Positions 1 through 7,806 of a DNA stretch of 9,951 nt are shown here, one piece after another; within the stretch, counting starts at the first letter, position 1; the number at the start of each line of letters is the position of its first letter. The translations under genes were made by a program, and so were the position numbers. This DNA is from Oscillospiraceae bacterium (GTDB taxonomy: Bacteria > Bacillota_A > Clostridia > Oscillospirales > WRJC01): positions 1-9,951 of the forward strand of contig WQXD01000117.1 in the NCBI GenBank assembly GCA_009785015.1. The letters are read 5' to 3'. The notes under the pieces were generated by a model that saw only the letters and a program-made list of their open reading frames with translations, ran no database searches and was not told where the DNA came from.

Positions 1-92
1 CCCACTATGGCGGTTATTCCCTTCTCGAAATTGATCGAGGTTTTTGAGGGAAACGACTTGAACCCGGTCAGTTCCACCGTTTTTAAATACAC
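1..92 (-). CDS. smc: Chromosome segregation protein SMC, N-terminal fragment (cut by window edge)
   Basis: The minus strand from a GTG at 92-90 reads [14 protein letters not shown], then [17 protein letters not shown], and runs off the window after 30 codons. This is the start of the SMC ATPase head: the first beta strand, the GFKSF segment and the entry to the Walker A loop (ITAIVG, normally followed by PNGSGKS, which is outside the window). SMC is a long coiled-coil ATPase that works with ScpA and ScpB to compact and segregate the chromosome. The GTG start is supported by a GGAG Shine-Dalgarno (101-104 on the plus strand) 8 nt upstream and by alignment to the usual SMC N-terminus. It lies 32 bp behind rnc with no terminator between them, so it is probably co-transcribed with plsX and rnc, a common Bacillota arrangement. 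The identity is clear even though only about 30 of roughly 1,200 residues are visible. Confidence 0.9.
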   Translation of the reverse strand, partial: MYLKTVELTGFKSFPSKTSINFEKGITAIV

Positions 93-124
93 TTTTCTCT
101 CTCCGCAGTTTTTATTATATTACA

Positions 125-859
125 TCAATATCCGAACAGCGCCAGCGCTTCCTTCGCGGCGTTCTGTTCCGCCGCTTTTTTCGAGGGGCCTTTTCCCTCA
201 CCCACTATGTTGCTGCCCAGCATCGCGCACACTTCGAAATTTTTTTCGTGGGCGGGGCCGCTTTCGCTTTTCAGCACATATTCGAGCGCCTCTTCGTTAT
301 TTTGCTGGATTATCTGCTGCAGCAGGCTTTTGTAATCCTTTGTCTCGCCTTCTTTCACTATGTCGTCGACAAAACTCTCGATAAACCCGAGCAGAAACTT
401 TTTCGCGGCGTCTATGCCCCCATCGATAAAAATCGAGCCGAGCACCGCTTCAAAAGCGTCCGCGAGGGTCGATTTCCTGCGCCTGCCGCTGCGTATTTCC
501 CCATTGCCCAAAAACAGCGCCTCCCCGAGGCCCACAGATTCCGCAAAACCGAACAGGGAATCCTCACACACCACAATCGCCCTGATGCGGGTGAGCTCCC
601 CTTCTTTGCAATTCTTGAACTTTGAATATATATATTCGGAAGTGAGCAAAGACAGCACCGCATCGCCCAGAAACTCCAGCCGCTCGTTGCATTCCGCTTT
701 CACGCCTTTTGATTTCATCTCGTTGGCGTATGACGAGTGGGTCAGGGCGGCGGTGAGCAGAAATATGTTATTGTATTCATAGCCTATTTTTTTTGCGAAA
801 TTTTTCGCCTGATTTTCGGCGTATGAATTTTTGTTTTTCGTGTTTTTTCCCGTTTCCAT
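125..859 (-). CDS. rnc: Ribonuclease III
   Basis: A 244-residue protein, the full length for bacterial RNase III, which cuts double-stranded RNA during rRNA maturation and mRNA or antisense turnover. The endonuclease domain (about residues 20-165) carries the signature NERLEFLGDAV at 58-68. The catalytic and metal-binding acids are visible: E59, E62, D66, E86 (KEGELT), and D134 and E137 (LADAFEAVLG). A C-terminal double-stranded RNA-binding domain (about 174-243) ends with the GPSKKAAEQNAAKEAL helix. The start ATG has only a weak AGG 6-8 nt upstream, but the next Met is residue 48, inside the catalytic domain, so this start is the only sensible one. plsX ends 25 bp upstream and smc starts 32 bp downstream. 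The acpP gene often found between plsX and rnc is absent here. Confidence 0.97.
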   Translation of the reverse strand: METGKNTKNKNSYAENQAKNFAKKIGYEYNNIFLLTAALTHSSYANEMKSKGVKAECNERLEFLGDAVLSLLTSEYIYSKFKNCKEGELTRIRAIVVCEDSLFGFAESVGLGEALFLGNGEIRSGRRRKSTLADAFEAVLGSIFIDGGIDAAKKFLLGFIESFVDDIVKEGETKDYKSLLQQIIQQNNEEALEYVLKSESGPAHEKNFEVCAMLGSNIVGEGKGPSKKAAEQNAAKEALALFGY

Positions 860-884
860 TTTTAACCTAATCTGATATTTTGTT

Positions 885-1886
885 TCATTTATTGATTTTG
901 CCCTGTATTTCGATTTCTTCGGCCAAATTGGTTTCCACGCAGAATTTGGCCTGGCGTATCGCGTTTTTTATCGCTTTCGCGTCGGAGCTGCCGTGCGCCT
1001 TTATGACGGTTTTTTTGACCCCCAGAAGCGGAGCGCCGCCGTATTCCGACTGGTCGAAAGATTTTTGGAGTTCTTTTACCGAATTTTTGACCAATGCCGC
1101 CGACACTTTTGTGAAAACGTCGCGCAAAAACATGGATTTCAGTTTCTTGTCCATGAAGAGCCCGAACCCCTCGGTGAGTTTTAAAATTATATTTCCGGTA
1201 AACCCGTCAGTGACCAAAACGTCGCTGCAATTCATGGTTATGTCCCTGCCTTCGATATTGCCGACAAAATTTATATTCTTTGTCTCGGAAAGCAGCTTAT
1301 ATGCCTCCACATGCCCCGCCGTCCCCTTGCTTTTTTCCGCCCCGTTGTTGGCGAGGCCCACTGTGGGGTTTTCTATGCCGAATATTTTTTTCATGTAGAT
1401 GGAACCCATAAAGCCGAACTGCTTCAAATGTTCCGCTTTTATGTCCAAGTTCGCCCCCGCGTCTATGAGGAGGGTTTTTCTCTCATATGGCAAAACAACC
1501 GCGATCGCCGCCCTCTTTATGTCGTTTATGCGCTTTATCAGAAGGGTAGACCCGGCTAAAAGCGCGCCCGAATTGCCCGCTGAAACCATTGCGCATATCT
1601 CTCCGTTTTTATCGTCGGCCAACAGCCTGAAACACGTGCCCATCGACGAATCCTTGTTTTCTTTTACCACCGAAATGGGGTCGTCTTCCATGCTTATGGC
1701 TTTGTCGGCATGCACTATTTCGATATTTTTTTTTGACAGGCTGTTTTCCTCGATCACCCGGTTTATTTTGTTCTCGTCGCCGGCGAGGATCATCTCGACG
1801 TCGAGTTCCCGCACCGCGAGCGCGGCCCCTTTTACGGTTTCAACCGGGGCAAAGTCCCCGCCCATAACGTCCAACAGTATTTTCAT
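885..1886 (-). CDS. plsX: Phosphate acyltransferase PlsX
   Basis: A 333-residue protein matching PlsX in length and motifs. PlsX converts acyl-ACP and phosphate to acyl-phosphate at the membrane surface, and PlsY then uses this to acylate glycerol-3-phosphate in phospholipid synthesis. The N-terminus LLDVMGGDFAP (4-14) is the family hallmark. Further conserved blocks are AMVSAGNSGALLAGS (99-113), the IDAGAN loop (141-146), NPTVGLANNG (173-182), VTDGFTGNIILKLTEG (225-240) and the C-terminal YGGAPLLGV and AHGSSDAKAI segments. The usual LNIG after PTVGL is replaced by ANNG, a minor variation. The start ATG has a GGAAG 12 nt upstream (1899-1903). A sigma-A promoter lies about 50 nt upstream and makes plsX the first gene of a plsX-rnc-smc unit. 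fapR, fabD, fabG and acpP, frequent plsX neighbours in Bacillota, are not present. Confidence 0.97.
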   Translation of the reverse strand: MKILLDVMGGDFAPVETVKGAALAVRELDVEMILAGDENKINRVIEENSLSKKNIEIVHADKAISMEDDPISVVKENKDSSMGTCFRLLADDKNGEICAMVSAGNSGALLAGSTLLIKRINDIKRAAIAVVLPYERKTLLIDAGANLDIKAEHLKQFGFMGSIYMKKIFGIENPTVGLANNGAEKSKGTAGHVEAYKLLSETKNINFVGNIEGRDITMNCSDVLVTDGFTGNIILKLTEGFGLFMDKKLKSMFLRDVFTKVSAALVKNSVKELQKSFDQSEYGGAPLLGVKKTVIKAHGSSDAKAIKNAIRQAKFCVETNLAEEIEIQGKINK

Positions 1887-1910
1887 TTCGGCGCAATTCT
1901 TCCATTCTTT

Positions 1911-1925
1911 GAGTATTCTGAGTAT
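1911..1925 (-). repeat. 6-bp direct repeat in the plsX leader
   Basis: On the minus strand the leader contains ATACTC-AGA-ATACTC, two identical hexamers 9 bp apart, within the predicted plsX 5' leader. The location suits a regulator or RNA element, but the repeat is short, is not an inverted repeat, and does not look like the palindromic FapR operator known from plsX promoters in bacilli. It may be chance. Confidence 0.25.
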
Positions 1926-1943
1926 AACTTGGTTTATTTTTAT

Positions 1944-1972
1944 ATTATATTATATTTTGCCGTGTTTTTCAA
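1944..1972 (-). promoter_or_regulatory. Sigma-A promoter of plsX-rnc-smc, overlapping the trmFO stop codon
   Basis: On the minus strand TTGAAA (1972-1967) and TATAAT (1949-1944) are separated by exactly 17 bp, which is one mismatch from the sigma-70/sigma-A consensus. A second overlapping TATAAT lies at 1954-1949 with a poor 12-bp spacing. The -35 box includes the TGA stop of trmFO (1971-1969). The predicted transcription start is near 1937, giving a leader of about 50 nt before plsX. No terminator separates trmFO from plsX, so some read-through from upstream is likely as well. Confidence 0.75.
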
Positions 1973-3303
1973 TTATATTTTTGTGAATTTTTCCAAAACT
2001 TCATATATTCAAGGGCGATTTCCGCCGTCTGAAGTTTGACAGCGCTTTTTTTGCCTTTTATTTTTTCTTTTGGGGCCTCGATTATCCCGAAATTTATGCC
2101 CATGGGCTGAAAGTCGCCGACGCTCTCGTCGCTGATATAGTGCGCGAGCGCTCCCGTCGCGGTAAATTTCGGGAAAATTGTTTTGTTTTGGTCGTTTCTG
2201 ATTTTTTCCGCGGCCGCGATCCCCGCCACGAATCCCGAGCAGGCGGAACATATATACCCTTCAGTTCCCGTTATCTGCCCGGCGAAATATATGTTTTTGT
2301 CTTTTTTCAGGTTATATGTGCAGTCGAGCAGTTTCGGGGAATTTATGAATGTATTTTTGTGCATCACCCCGTACCGCAGAAATTCGCAGTTTTTGAGGGC
2401 GGGAATCAGGGAAAATACCCTTTTTTGTTCGGGAAACGTCAAATTTGTCTGAAATCCCACGATATTGTACAGGGTGCCTTCGCTGTTGTCCTGCCTCAGC
2501 TGGACCACGGCATACGGCGGCTTTTGGGTCCTCTCATCTGTTATACCCACCGGCTTCATGCAGCCGAACAGCAAAGTCCCCTCGCCCCTTTTCGCTGAAA
2601 TCTCCACCGGCACACATCCCTCAAACACGTTCTTTTCGATATATTCCCTGTCAAATCCCCTGAGCACGGCCGTTTCGGCCGATACAAGGGCCCGGTAAAA
2701 TATTTCGTACTCGTCTTTTGTGAGGGGGCAGTTTATATAGTCTTTTTCACCTTTGCCGTACCTTGAGGCGTAAAAAGCGCTTGTAAAGTCGATTGACTTG
2801 ACGTCTACTATCGGGGCGGCGGCGTCAAAAAAATGGAGATAATCTTCGCCGACGATATTTTTTATCTCCCGCTGAAGGCTTTCGGAGGTGAGGGGCCCCG
2901 AGGCGATTATATTTATTTCGCCTCTGTCGATTTTTTCGACTTCTCCGGTTATGATTTCGATATTTTCGTTCGATTGTATTTTTTTTGTTATATATCCCGA
3001 AAATTCTTCCCTGTCCACCGCCAAAGCCCCGCCCGCCGGGACTTTGGTTTCATATGCCGCCTCGAGCACGAGGCTGCCGCCGGTTTCGAGCTCCTTTTTT
3101 AACAGCCCCGACGCGTTTTCGAGATTTTGGGCCTTGAACGAGTTTGAGCACACGAGCTCCGCGAAGTTTTTGTTTTGGTGGGCGGGAGAAAATTTAAGCG
3201 GTTTCATCTCAAAAAGTTTTACTTTGACTCCGCGCGCCGCAGCCTGCCAGGCGGCTTCGCAGCCCGCGAGCCCCGCCCCGATCACGTTTATATGAGTATC
3301 AAT
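1969..3303 (-). CDS. trmFO: Folate-dependent tRNA (m5U54) methyltransferase TrmFO
   Basis: TrmFO uses FAD and methylenetetrahydrofolate to make m5U54 in the T-loop of tRNA. Visible features are the FAD-binding loop VIGAGLAGCEAAW, the block SPAHQNKNFAELVCSNSFK with the conserved Cys (C52 in this numbering), the second conserved Cys in FEGCVPVE (C230), PVGITDERTQKPPYAVVQLRQ, FAGQITGTEGY and the C-terminal DFQPMGINFG. The start is unusual. No ATG, GTG or TTG precedes the first beta strand. The GTG at 3285 would begin inside it and lacks a ribosome site. A GGAGG (3316-3320) lies 12 nt before ATT 3303 and 9 nt before ATA 3306, which would give I/M-DTHINVIGAG. I chose ATT: 444 residues, close to the usual 435-450. 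The ATT overlaps the topA stop by one base (ATTGA), suggesting translational coupling. The usual ESAASG after GTEGY reads CSACSG here. Confidence 0.95.
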   Translation of the reverse strand: MDTHINVIGAGLAGCEAAWQAAARGVKVKLFEMKPLKFSPAHQNKNFAELVCSNSFKAQNLENASGLLKKELETGGSLVLEAAYETKVPAGGALAVDREEFSGYITKKIQSNENIEIITGEVEKIDRGEINIIASGPLTSESLQREIKNIVGEDYLHFFDAAAPIVDVKSIDFTSAFYASRYGKGEKDYINCPLTKDEYEIFYRALVSAETAVLRGFDREYIEKNVFEGCVPVEISAKRGEGTLLFGCMKPVGITDERTQKPPYAVVQLRQDNSEGTLYNIVGFQTNLTFPEQKRVFSLIPALKNCEFLRYGVMHKNTFINSPKLLDCTYNLKKDKNIYFAGQITGTEGYICSACSGFVAGIAAAEKIRNDQNKTIFPKFTATGALAHYISDESVGDFQPMGINFGIIEAPKEKIKGKKSAVKLQTAEIALEYMKFWKNSQKYN

Positions 3304-5635
3304 TATCTTCAGTATCCTCCGTCTCCGCTGTTTCGCTGTCTGCGGGTTTGTCCGGCATTTCGCGCTTTTTTTGGTAACCGCAGTTTTTGTTATAGCAATA
3401 GGCGAAATCCTTGCCTTTTTTCTGGAGCATCAGCGAGCCGCATTCGGGGCACTTTTCCCCGAGCGGCAGGTCCCAGACCGAAAATTTGCATTCCGGATAT
3501 TTTTCGCAGCTGTAAAAATACATCTTGTTTTTTCCGCGTTTCTTCAGGAGCTTTCCGCCGCAGACGGGGCAGGCGGCGTCCGCCATTTCGACGTTTATCG
3601 GTTTTGTGTTTTTGCAGGCCGGGTAATTCGAGCAGGCGTAAAAATTCCCGAACCGCCCCTTTCTTATCACCATAAATTCCCCGCACAGCTCGCACTTTAT
3701 ATCGGTCTTCTGGATCTGCGCCTGTTCCTCTTTTTTTATCACGTTGCCCTCTCTGTCAAGCCGCATGGTGAAGCGGCATTCGGGGTAGCTCGGACAGGCG
3801 GCGAACCTGCCGAACCGGCCGTTTTTGACGATCAGCTTCTTGCCGCAGTTTTCGCACTGATAATCTATTTCGGTTTCGGGCACCACTATTTCCTCTTTGC
3901 CTATGTTGATCTCCGCCTCGTCCAAGCTCGTTTTGAAATCCGCGTAAAATTTATCCAAAACGCTTATATAGTCCTTTTTCCCCTCTTCGATTTCGTCAAA
4001 ATCCTCTTCCATTTTGGCGGTAAAACCGTAATTTATTATATCCTGGAAATTGTTTTTCATCACGCTTGTGGTGATTTCCCCCAGCGGCGTCGGTTTTAAG
4101 GATTTGCCTTCCCTCTCGACATAGTCCCTTTGCAGGGTGGTATTCAGTATCGTGGTGTATGTGCTCGGCCTGCCGATGCCCTGCTCTTTTAACACTTTTA
4201 TGAGTGAGGCCTCGGTATATCTGAAAGGCGGCTGGGTGAAATTCTGGGTGTGGATGAGATTGTTCAAGCCGAGTATTTCGCCTTCCCGCAGTTCCGGGAG
4301 TTTCTTTTCCCTGGCGTCAAAATCCTCGAAATTGTCCCTGTCGCTTTTTTTCTCGCTCTCATCCTGGGTTTCTTCGTATACGACCAGATATCCCGGAAAT
4401 TTTATCGTATACCCCGAGGCCTTGAATATGTATTTTCCGGCCTCTATATCCGCGCTCACGGTGTCAAGCAGCGCCGACTGCATCTGGCTCGACAAAAACC
4501 TTTCCCAGATGAGCTTGTATATTTTATATTGGTCCAAATTCAAAAATTTTTTTATAATTTCGGGATCGTAATCTTTTAAGTGGGAAGGGCGTATCGCTTC
4601 GTGCGCGTCCTGCGCGTTTTTTTCGGTTTTGTATTCTTTCGGGGTCTCGGGGTAAAACTTTTCCCCGTATTTGCCGAGTATGTATTCCCTGGCGGCGTCT
4701 CTCGCCTCGGCGGATATCCTCTGCGAATCGGTGCGCATATATGTGATGAGCCCCTGCACCCCGCCCTTCGGGCCGAGGTTTATCCCCTCGTAGAGTTCCT
4801 GGGCGGCTTTCATCGTCCTGTTCGACTGGAAGTTGAGTTTTTTGTTGGCTTCCTGCAGCAGCGTCGAAGTGGTGAAAGGCGGGGAGGGGTGTTTGTATCT
4901 CACGCCTTTTTTTATGTTTTTGACCGTATAGCGCGACCCTGCGAGATTTTCGAGCACCGTGTCCGTTTCAGCTTTGGTCGTGAGGTTTATCCTGCCCTTT
5001 TCGTCGCCGAAAAATTTCGCCTCAAAATCCTTGTTTTCGGAATTTTTCAAATCGGCGGCGATATTCCAGTATTCCTCAGGCGTGAAATTGCGTATTTCCT
5101 CTTCCCTTTCCACGATAAGCCGCGTCGCCACGGACTGGACGCGCCCCGCCGAAAGCCCGCCCTTTACGTTTTTCCACAAAAACGGGCTGATCTTATATCC
5201 CACCAGCCTGTCGATGATGCGCCTCGCCTGCTGTGCGTCCACCACATTCATATCTATCGCTTTCGGGTTTTTTATGCTGTTTTTTACGGCTGTTTTCGTG
5301 ATCTCGTTAAACGATATCCTCTTCGCCTTTTCGGGCTCGATTCCCAAAGCCGTGGCCACGTGCCACGCTATCGCTTCGCCCTCCCTGTCGGGGTCAGTGG
5401 CCAAGAACACATTGTCGGCGCTTTTCGCCTCTTTTTTTAATTCTTTTATGAAATCGCTTTTGCCCCGTATGTTGATGTACTGGGCCTTGAATTTGTCGTC
5501 GACTTCGACTCCGAGTTTGCTTTTCGGCAAATCCCGCACATGCCCCTTGGAGGCTATCACTTTGTAACTGCCCCCCAGATAACCTTTGACCGTGTTCGCC
5601 TTCGCCGGCGATTCCATTATGACTATGTTTTTCAT
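3299..5635 (-). CDS. topA: DNA topoisomerase I (type IA)
   Basis: A full-length 778-residue type IA topoisomerase, which relaxes negative supercoils by cutting and passing single strands. The TOPRIM domain (about 1-140) contains IMESPAKA with catalytic E8 and the metal-binding TDPDREGE (80-87). The active-site tyrosine is Y299 in GLITYMRTDS. The core also shows GYKISPFLWK, LSAGRVQSVA and QGIGRPSTYTTIL. Four C4 zinc-ribbon repeats form the C-terminal region: C594/C597/C614/C620, C648/C651/C668/C674, C689/C692/C710/C716 and C729/C732/C747/C752. The last about 18 residues form an acidic tail. An acidic, charged stretch (about 421-450) interrupts the core. The ATG has GGAGG 11 nt upstream (5647-5651). 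It follows dprA by 43 bp and overlaps the trmFO start, matching the dprA-topA-trmFO order of Bacillota. Confidence 0.98.
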   Translation of the reverse strand: MKNIVIMESPAKANTVKGYLGGSYKVIASKGHVRDLPKSKLGVEVDDKFKAQYINIRGKSDFIKELKKEAKSADNVFLATDPDREGEAIAWHVATALGIEPEKAKRISFNEITKTAVKNSIKNPKAIDMNVVDAQQARRIIDRLVGYKISPFLWKNVKGGLSAGRVQSVATRLIVEREEEIRNFTPEEYWNIAADLKNSENKDFEAKFFGDEKGRINLTTKAETDTVLENLAGSRYTVKNIKKGVRYKHPSPPFTTSTLLQEANKKLNFQSNRTMKAAQELYEGINLGPKGGVQGLITYMRTDSQRISAEARDAAREYILGKYGEKFYPETPKEYKTEKNAQDAHEAIRPSHLKDYDPEIIKKFLNLDQYKIYKLIWERFLSSQMQSALLDTVSADIEAGKYIFKASGYTIKFPGYLVVYEETQDESEKKSDRDNFEDFDAREKKLPELREGEILGLNNLIHTQNFTQPPFRYTEASLIKVLKEQGIGRPSTYTTILNTTLQRDYVEREGKSLKPTPLGEITTSVMKNNFQDIINYGFTAKMEEDFDEIEEGKKDYISVLDKFYADFKTSLDEAEINIGKEEIVVPETEIDYQCENCGKKLIVKNGRFGRFAACPSYPECRFTMRLDREGNVIKKEEQAQIQKTDIKCELCGEFMVIRKGRFGNFYACSNYPACKNTKPINVEMADAACPVCGGKLLKKRGKNKMYFYSCEKYPECKFSVWDLPLGEKCPECGSLMLQKKGKDFAYCYNKNCGYQKKREMPDKPADSETAETEDTEDN

Positions 5636-5678
5636 ATTTGCGTGCGCCTCCGTTTTTTTTGGCCCAAATTCGCCAAAT

Positions 5679-6950
5679 TTACAAATTTATGAAACTTTCG
5701 TGTATTTTATAGCAATCTCCCGGAAAAGAAGTTATGATGCCGTACAGTTCCAGAAATGTCAGCGTGTTCATCACTTCCGATACCGCCATGCCGGACCCGG
5801 CGATGTCGTCGGCGCGGAGTTTTTTGTCTTTTTTTTCGTGGAAAATCTCAAACACCCTGAGCTCCGCTTCATTCAGGATTATTTTCAGCGCGGCCAGCTT
5901 TTCCGAGAGGCCCGCTTTGGAGCTCTCCTGCTTTGAATCTGCTTCTGCCGGCGCGGCGATTTGGGCTTCCGGTTCCGGTTTTTTTGTTTTTTCTTCTTCT
6001 TTTGGCCGGTTATATGAATAATTGAGCTTGTTGTTGTAATATTTTGTTTTTTCTATATTGATCCTGTGGCTGTAAAGATGCTCGTATTCGGACAAAATAT
6101 CATACGCTTCAGTCACTATCCCCGCGCGCTGCCTGAGCAGGTTATTTGTGCCCCTGCTGTTTGGCGCGTTTATGTTCCCGGGTACCGCGTACAATTCCCG
6201 CCCCTGGAACAGCGCCGTCTTCGCGGTGATCAAAGCCCCGCTTTTATTGTCCGCCTCAACCACCAGCACAGCCTGCGAGAGCCCGCTTATTATCCTGTTG
6301 CGCACCGGGAAGTGAAACCCTTTGGGCTCGGTTTTGGGCGGATATTCCGTCATTACAAGCCCCTCTTCCAGGATTTTGTCCATCAGCTTCTTGTTTTCGG
6401 GCGGATACACTTTGTCTATCCCGCAGCCGAAGACCGCGACGGTGACCCCGCCCGCGGCAAGGCAGCCTTTATGCGAAGCGGAATCTATCCCTTCGGCCAT
6501 TCCGCTCACTATGACCGCCCCGCACGCGGCGAGTTCCTTTGCGAGCTCATAGGCGGCGCTTTTTCCGTAATCCGTCATTTTTCTCGTGCCGACCATCGCC
6601 ACGCACAAATTGTCGTCTATATCCGGCAGGCGGCCCCGGTAATACAACACGGCCGGAAACGCCCTTATACCCCTCAACCGCCCGGGATAGAGGCCGTCGC
6701 CGCAGTTTAACACCGAGACGTTGTTTTTGGCGCAGAACTCAAGCGTCGATTCGGCTTCCCCGAGATTTTTCTCGCACAGCCTTTCAAGAACTCCTTCATC
6801 CATTTCAAAGCCGCATTTCTGCCGCAGTTCGTCTTTTTTCGCCGAGTATATATTTTCGGCGTTTCCAAACGCGCCGAGAAGATTGGACGGCAGCGCGTTT
6901 CCCGCCCCGCAGGCGAGCGAGAGCCATATATAGTACAAATCGCCGGACAT
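5679..6950 (-). CDS. dprA: DNA-processing protein DprA (Smf)
   Basis: DprA binds incoming single-stranded DNA and loads RecA during natural transformation; it is also kept in many bacteria not known to be competent. The 423-residue protein has an N-terminal helical region (1-80), a Rossmann-like core (about 85-290) and a C-terminal winged-helix domain (about 350-418). Core motifs are VGTRKMTDYGKSAA (120-133), VSGMAEGIDSASHKGCLAAGG (148-168), VFGCGIDKVYPPEN, FPVRNRIISGLS (214-225), SGALITAKTALFQGRELYAV (237-256) and PGNINAPNSRGTNNLL. A low-complexity linker rich in Lys, Glu, Pro and Ala (about 300-350) joins the core to the winged helix. The ATG lies 2 nt after the stop of the RNA methyltransferase gene and has a GGAG (6961-6964) 10 nt upstream, so the two are tightly coupled. 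It is the first gene of the dprA-topA-trmFO block. Confidence 0.97.
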   Translation of the reverse strand: MSGDLYYIWLSLACGAGNALPSNLLGAFGNAENIYSAKKDELRQKCGFEMDEGVLERLCEKNLGEAESTLEFCAKNNVSVLNCGDGLYPGRLRGIRAFPAVLYYRGRLPDIDDNLCVAMVGTRKMTDYGKSAAYELAKELAACGAVIVSGMAEGIDSASHKGCLAAGGVTVAVFGCGIDKVYPPENKKLMDKILEEGLVMTEYPPKTEPKGFHFPVRNRIISGLSQAVLVVEADNKSGALITAKTALFQGRELYAVPGNINAPNSRGTNNLLRQRAGIVTEAYDILSEYEHLYSHRINIEKTKYYNNKLNYSYNRPKEEEKTKKPEPEAQIAAPAEADSKQESSKAGLSEKLAALKIILNEAELRVFEIFHEKKDKKLRADDIAGSGMAVSEVMNTLTFLELYGIITSFPGDCYKIHESFINL

Positions 6951-6952
6951 AT

Positions 6953-7741
6953 TTACATCGCTCCTTTTTTTTGTTGTTTCCCGATTTCCCAGAGAACGAT
7001 CCCCGCAGCGACCGAAACGTTGAGGGATTCGCTCTTTTTGTTTATGGGGATGATCAGTTTTTGGTCGCAGAGTTTCGTGATACCCGCCTCGAGGCCCCTC
7101 CCCTCGTTTCCGAATGCGACCGCCGTCTTCGCGCCTAAGGGGATTTCGTCTATGGGGCGGGAATCTTCGTCCAGATGCGCCGCAAATACATTATATCCGT
7201 TTTTTTTGAGATTTGCAATATCTTCCCCGATATTTTCGCTTATTTTTATGTTCTGCCGGAAAATCGCCCCCATGGCGGCCCTTTGCGTTTTGGCCGAATA
7301 TATGTCCGCAGATTCGCATGACACGATTATATCCGCGCCGCACACCGCTTCCGCCGTCCTGATTATCGCCCCGACATTCCCCGGATCCCTCACAGAGCAC
7401 AGTATGACCACCGGCTTTTTGTATGAAAGCCCGGATTGCTCCGGTTTTTCCATGATGCACATGACCCCTTCAAAACCTTCCTCGTCGGTGATTTTTTTAT
7501 AGACTTCGCTTGTCACCACGGTCATTTCGAAATCCGCGGCCGATATGCGGCCGGCTGTGTTTTCTTCGGCTATTATATGTTTTATCTTCCCCCGGTATCT
7601 CGAATTTAAAGCTTCCTGCAAAAGTTTGAGGCCTTCAAAATAAAAGAGGCCCGTCTGGTCCCTGTGTTTTTTTTGCTTGAGTTTGCAAAGACCCGTTATG
7701 AACGCGTTATTTCTGCCGTATATAAATTTTGTACCCGCCAT
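6953..7741 (-). CDS. TrmH/SpoU-family RNA 2'-O-methyltransferase
   Basis: This is a SPOUT-fold enzyme that transfers a methyl group from S-adenosylmethionine to a ribose 2'-OH, most likely in rRNA. The N-terminal substrate-binding part (about 1-100) begins NNAFITGLCKLKQKKHRDQT and GLFYFEGLKLLQEAL, as in the SpoU substrate-binding domain. The catalytic knot has motif 1 DPGNVGAIIRTAEA (109-122) with the conserved Asn and Arg, motif 2 AFGNEGRGL (209-217) and motif 3 IPINKKSESLNVSVAAGIVLWEI (231-253). The reading frame stays open another 82 codons upstream, but that part overlaps secD and a hairpin and has no family similarity. I place the start at MAGTKF (7741), giving 262 residues, the usual size, with a G-rich stretch 7-12 nt upstream. 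RlmB-like and YsgA-like proteins share these motifs, so the exact rRNA target cannot be assigned. Confidence 0.92.
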   Translation of the reverse strand: MAGTKFIYGRNNAFITGLCKLKQKKHRDQTGLFYFEGLKLLQEALNSRYRGKIKHIIAEENTAGRISAADFEMTVVTSEVYKKITDEEGFEGVMCIMEKPEQSGLSYKKPVVILCSVRDPGNVGAIIRTAEAVCGADIIVSCESADIYSAKTQRAAMGAIFRQNIKISENIGEDIANLKKNGYNVFAAHLDEDSRPIDEIPLGAKTAVAFGNEGRGLEAGITKLCDQKLIIPINKKSESLNVSVAAGIVLWEIGKQQKKGAM

Positions 7742-7765
7742 ATATGATCCCCCCGGAAAATTTGA

Positions 7766-7806
7766 CCGGTACTTGGTGATTGCAAACGAAATCACCAAGT
7801 TACCGG
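7766..7806. repeat. Hairpin in the secD-methyltransferase gap
   Basis: The arms 7766-7781 (CCGGTACTTGGTGATT) and 7790-7806 (AATCACCAAGTTACCGG) pair over 16 bp with a single bulged T at 7800 and an 8-nt loop (7782-7789). All pairs are Watson-Crick, so either strand can form it. It lies 27 bp after the secD stop and about 25 bp before the methyltransferase start. In minus-strand RNA it is followed by UCAAAUUUUCC, which is not a convincing U-tract, so a standard intrinsic terminator is doubtful. An RNA-stability or RNase III processing site, an attenuator, or a dispersed palindromic repeat are all possible. Confidence 0.7.

Noticed and set aside
93..124. Possible promoter for smc (TATAAT at 119-114 on the minus strand)
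   Set aside because: There is no acceptable -35 box at 16-18 bp; an isolated -10 match in A/T-rich spacer DNA is not enough.
4580..5440. Long plus-strand open frame (286 codons) opposite topA
   Set aside because: The antisense strand is fully explained by topA motifs; the composition is that of a mirror frame and no ribosome site or family signature is seen. The same holds for plus-strand frames opposite dprA (6066-6710), topA (3371-4099) and secD (8383-9048).
5651..5690. Three AATTTG repeats and a short TTTGGGCCAAA palindrome between dprA and topA
   Set aside because: Too short and too A/T-rich to separate from chance; they overlap the dprA stop codon and no terminator structure results.
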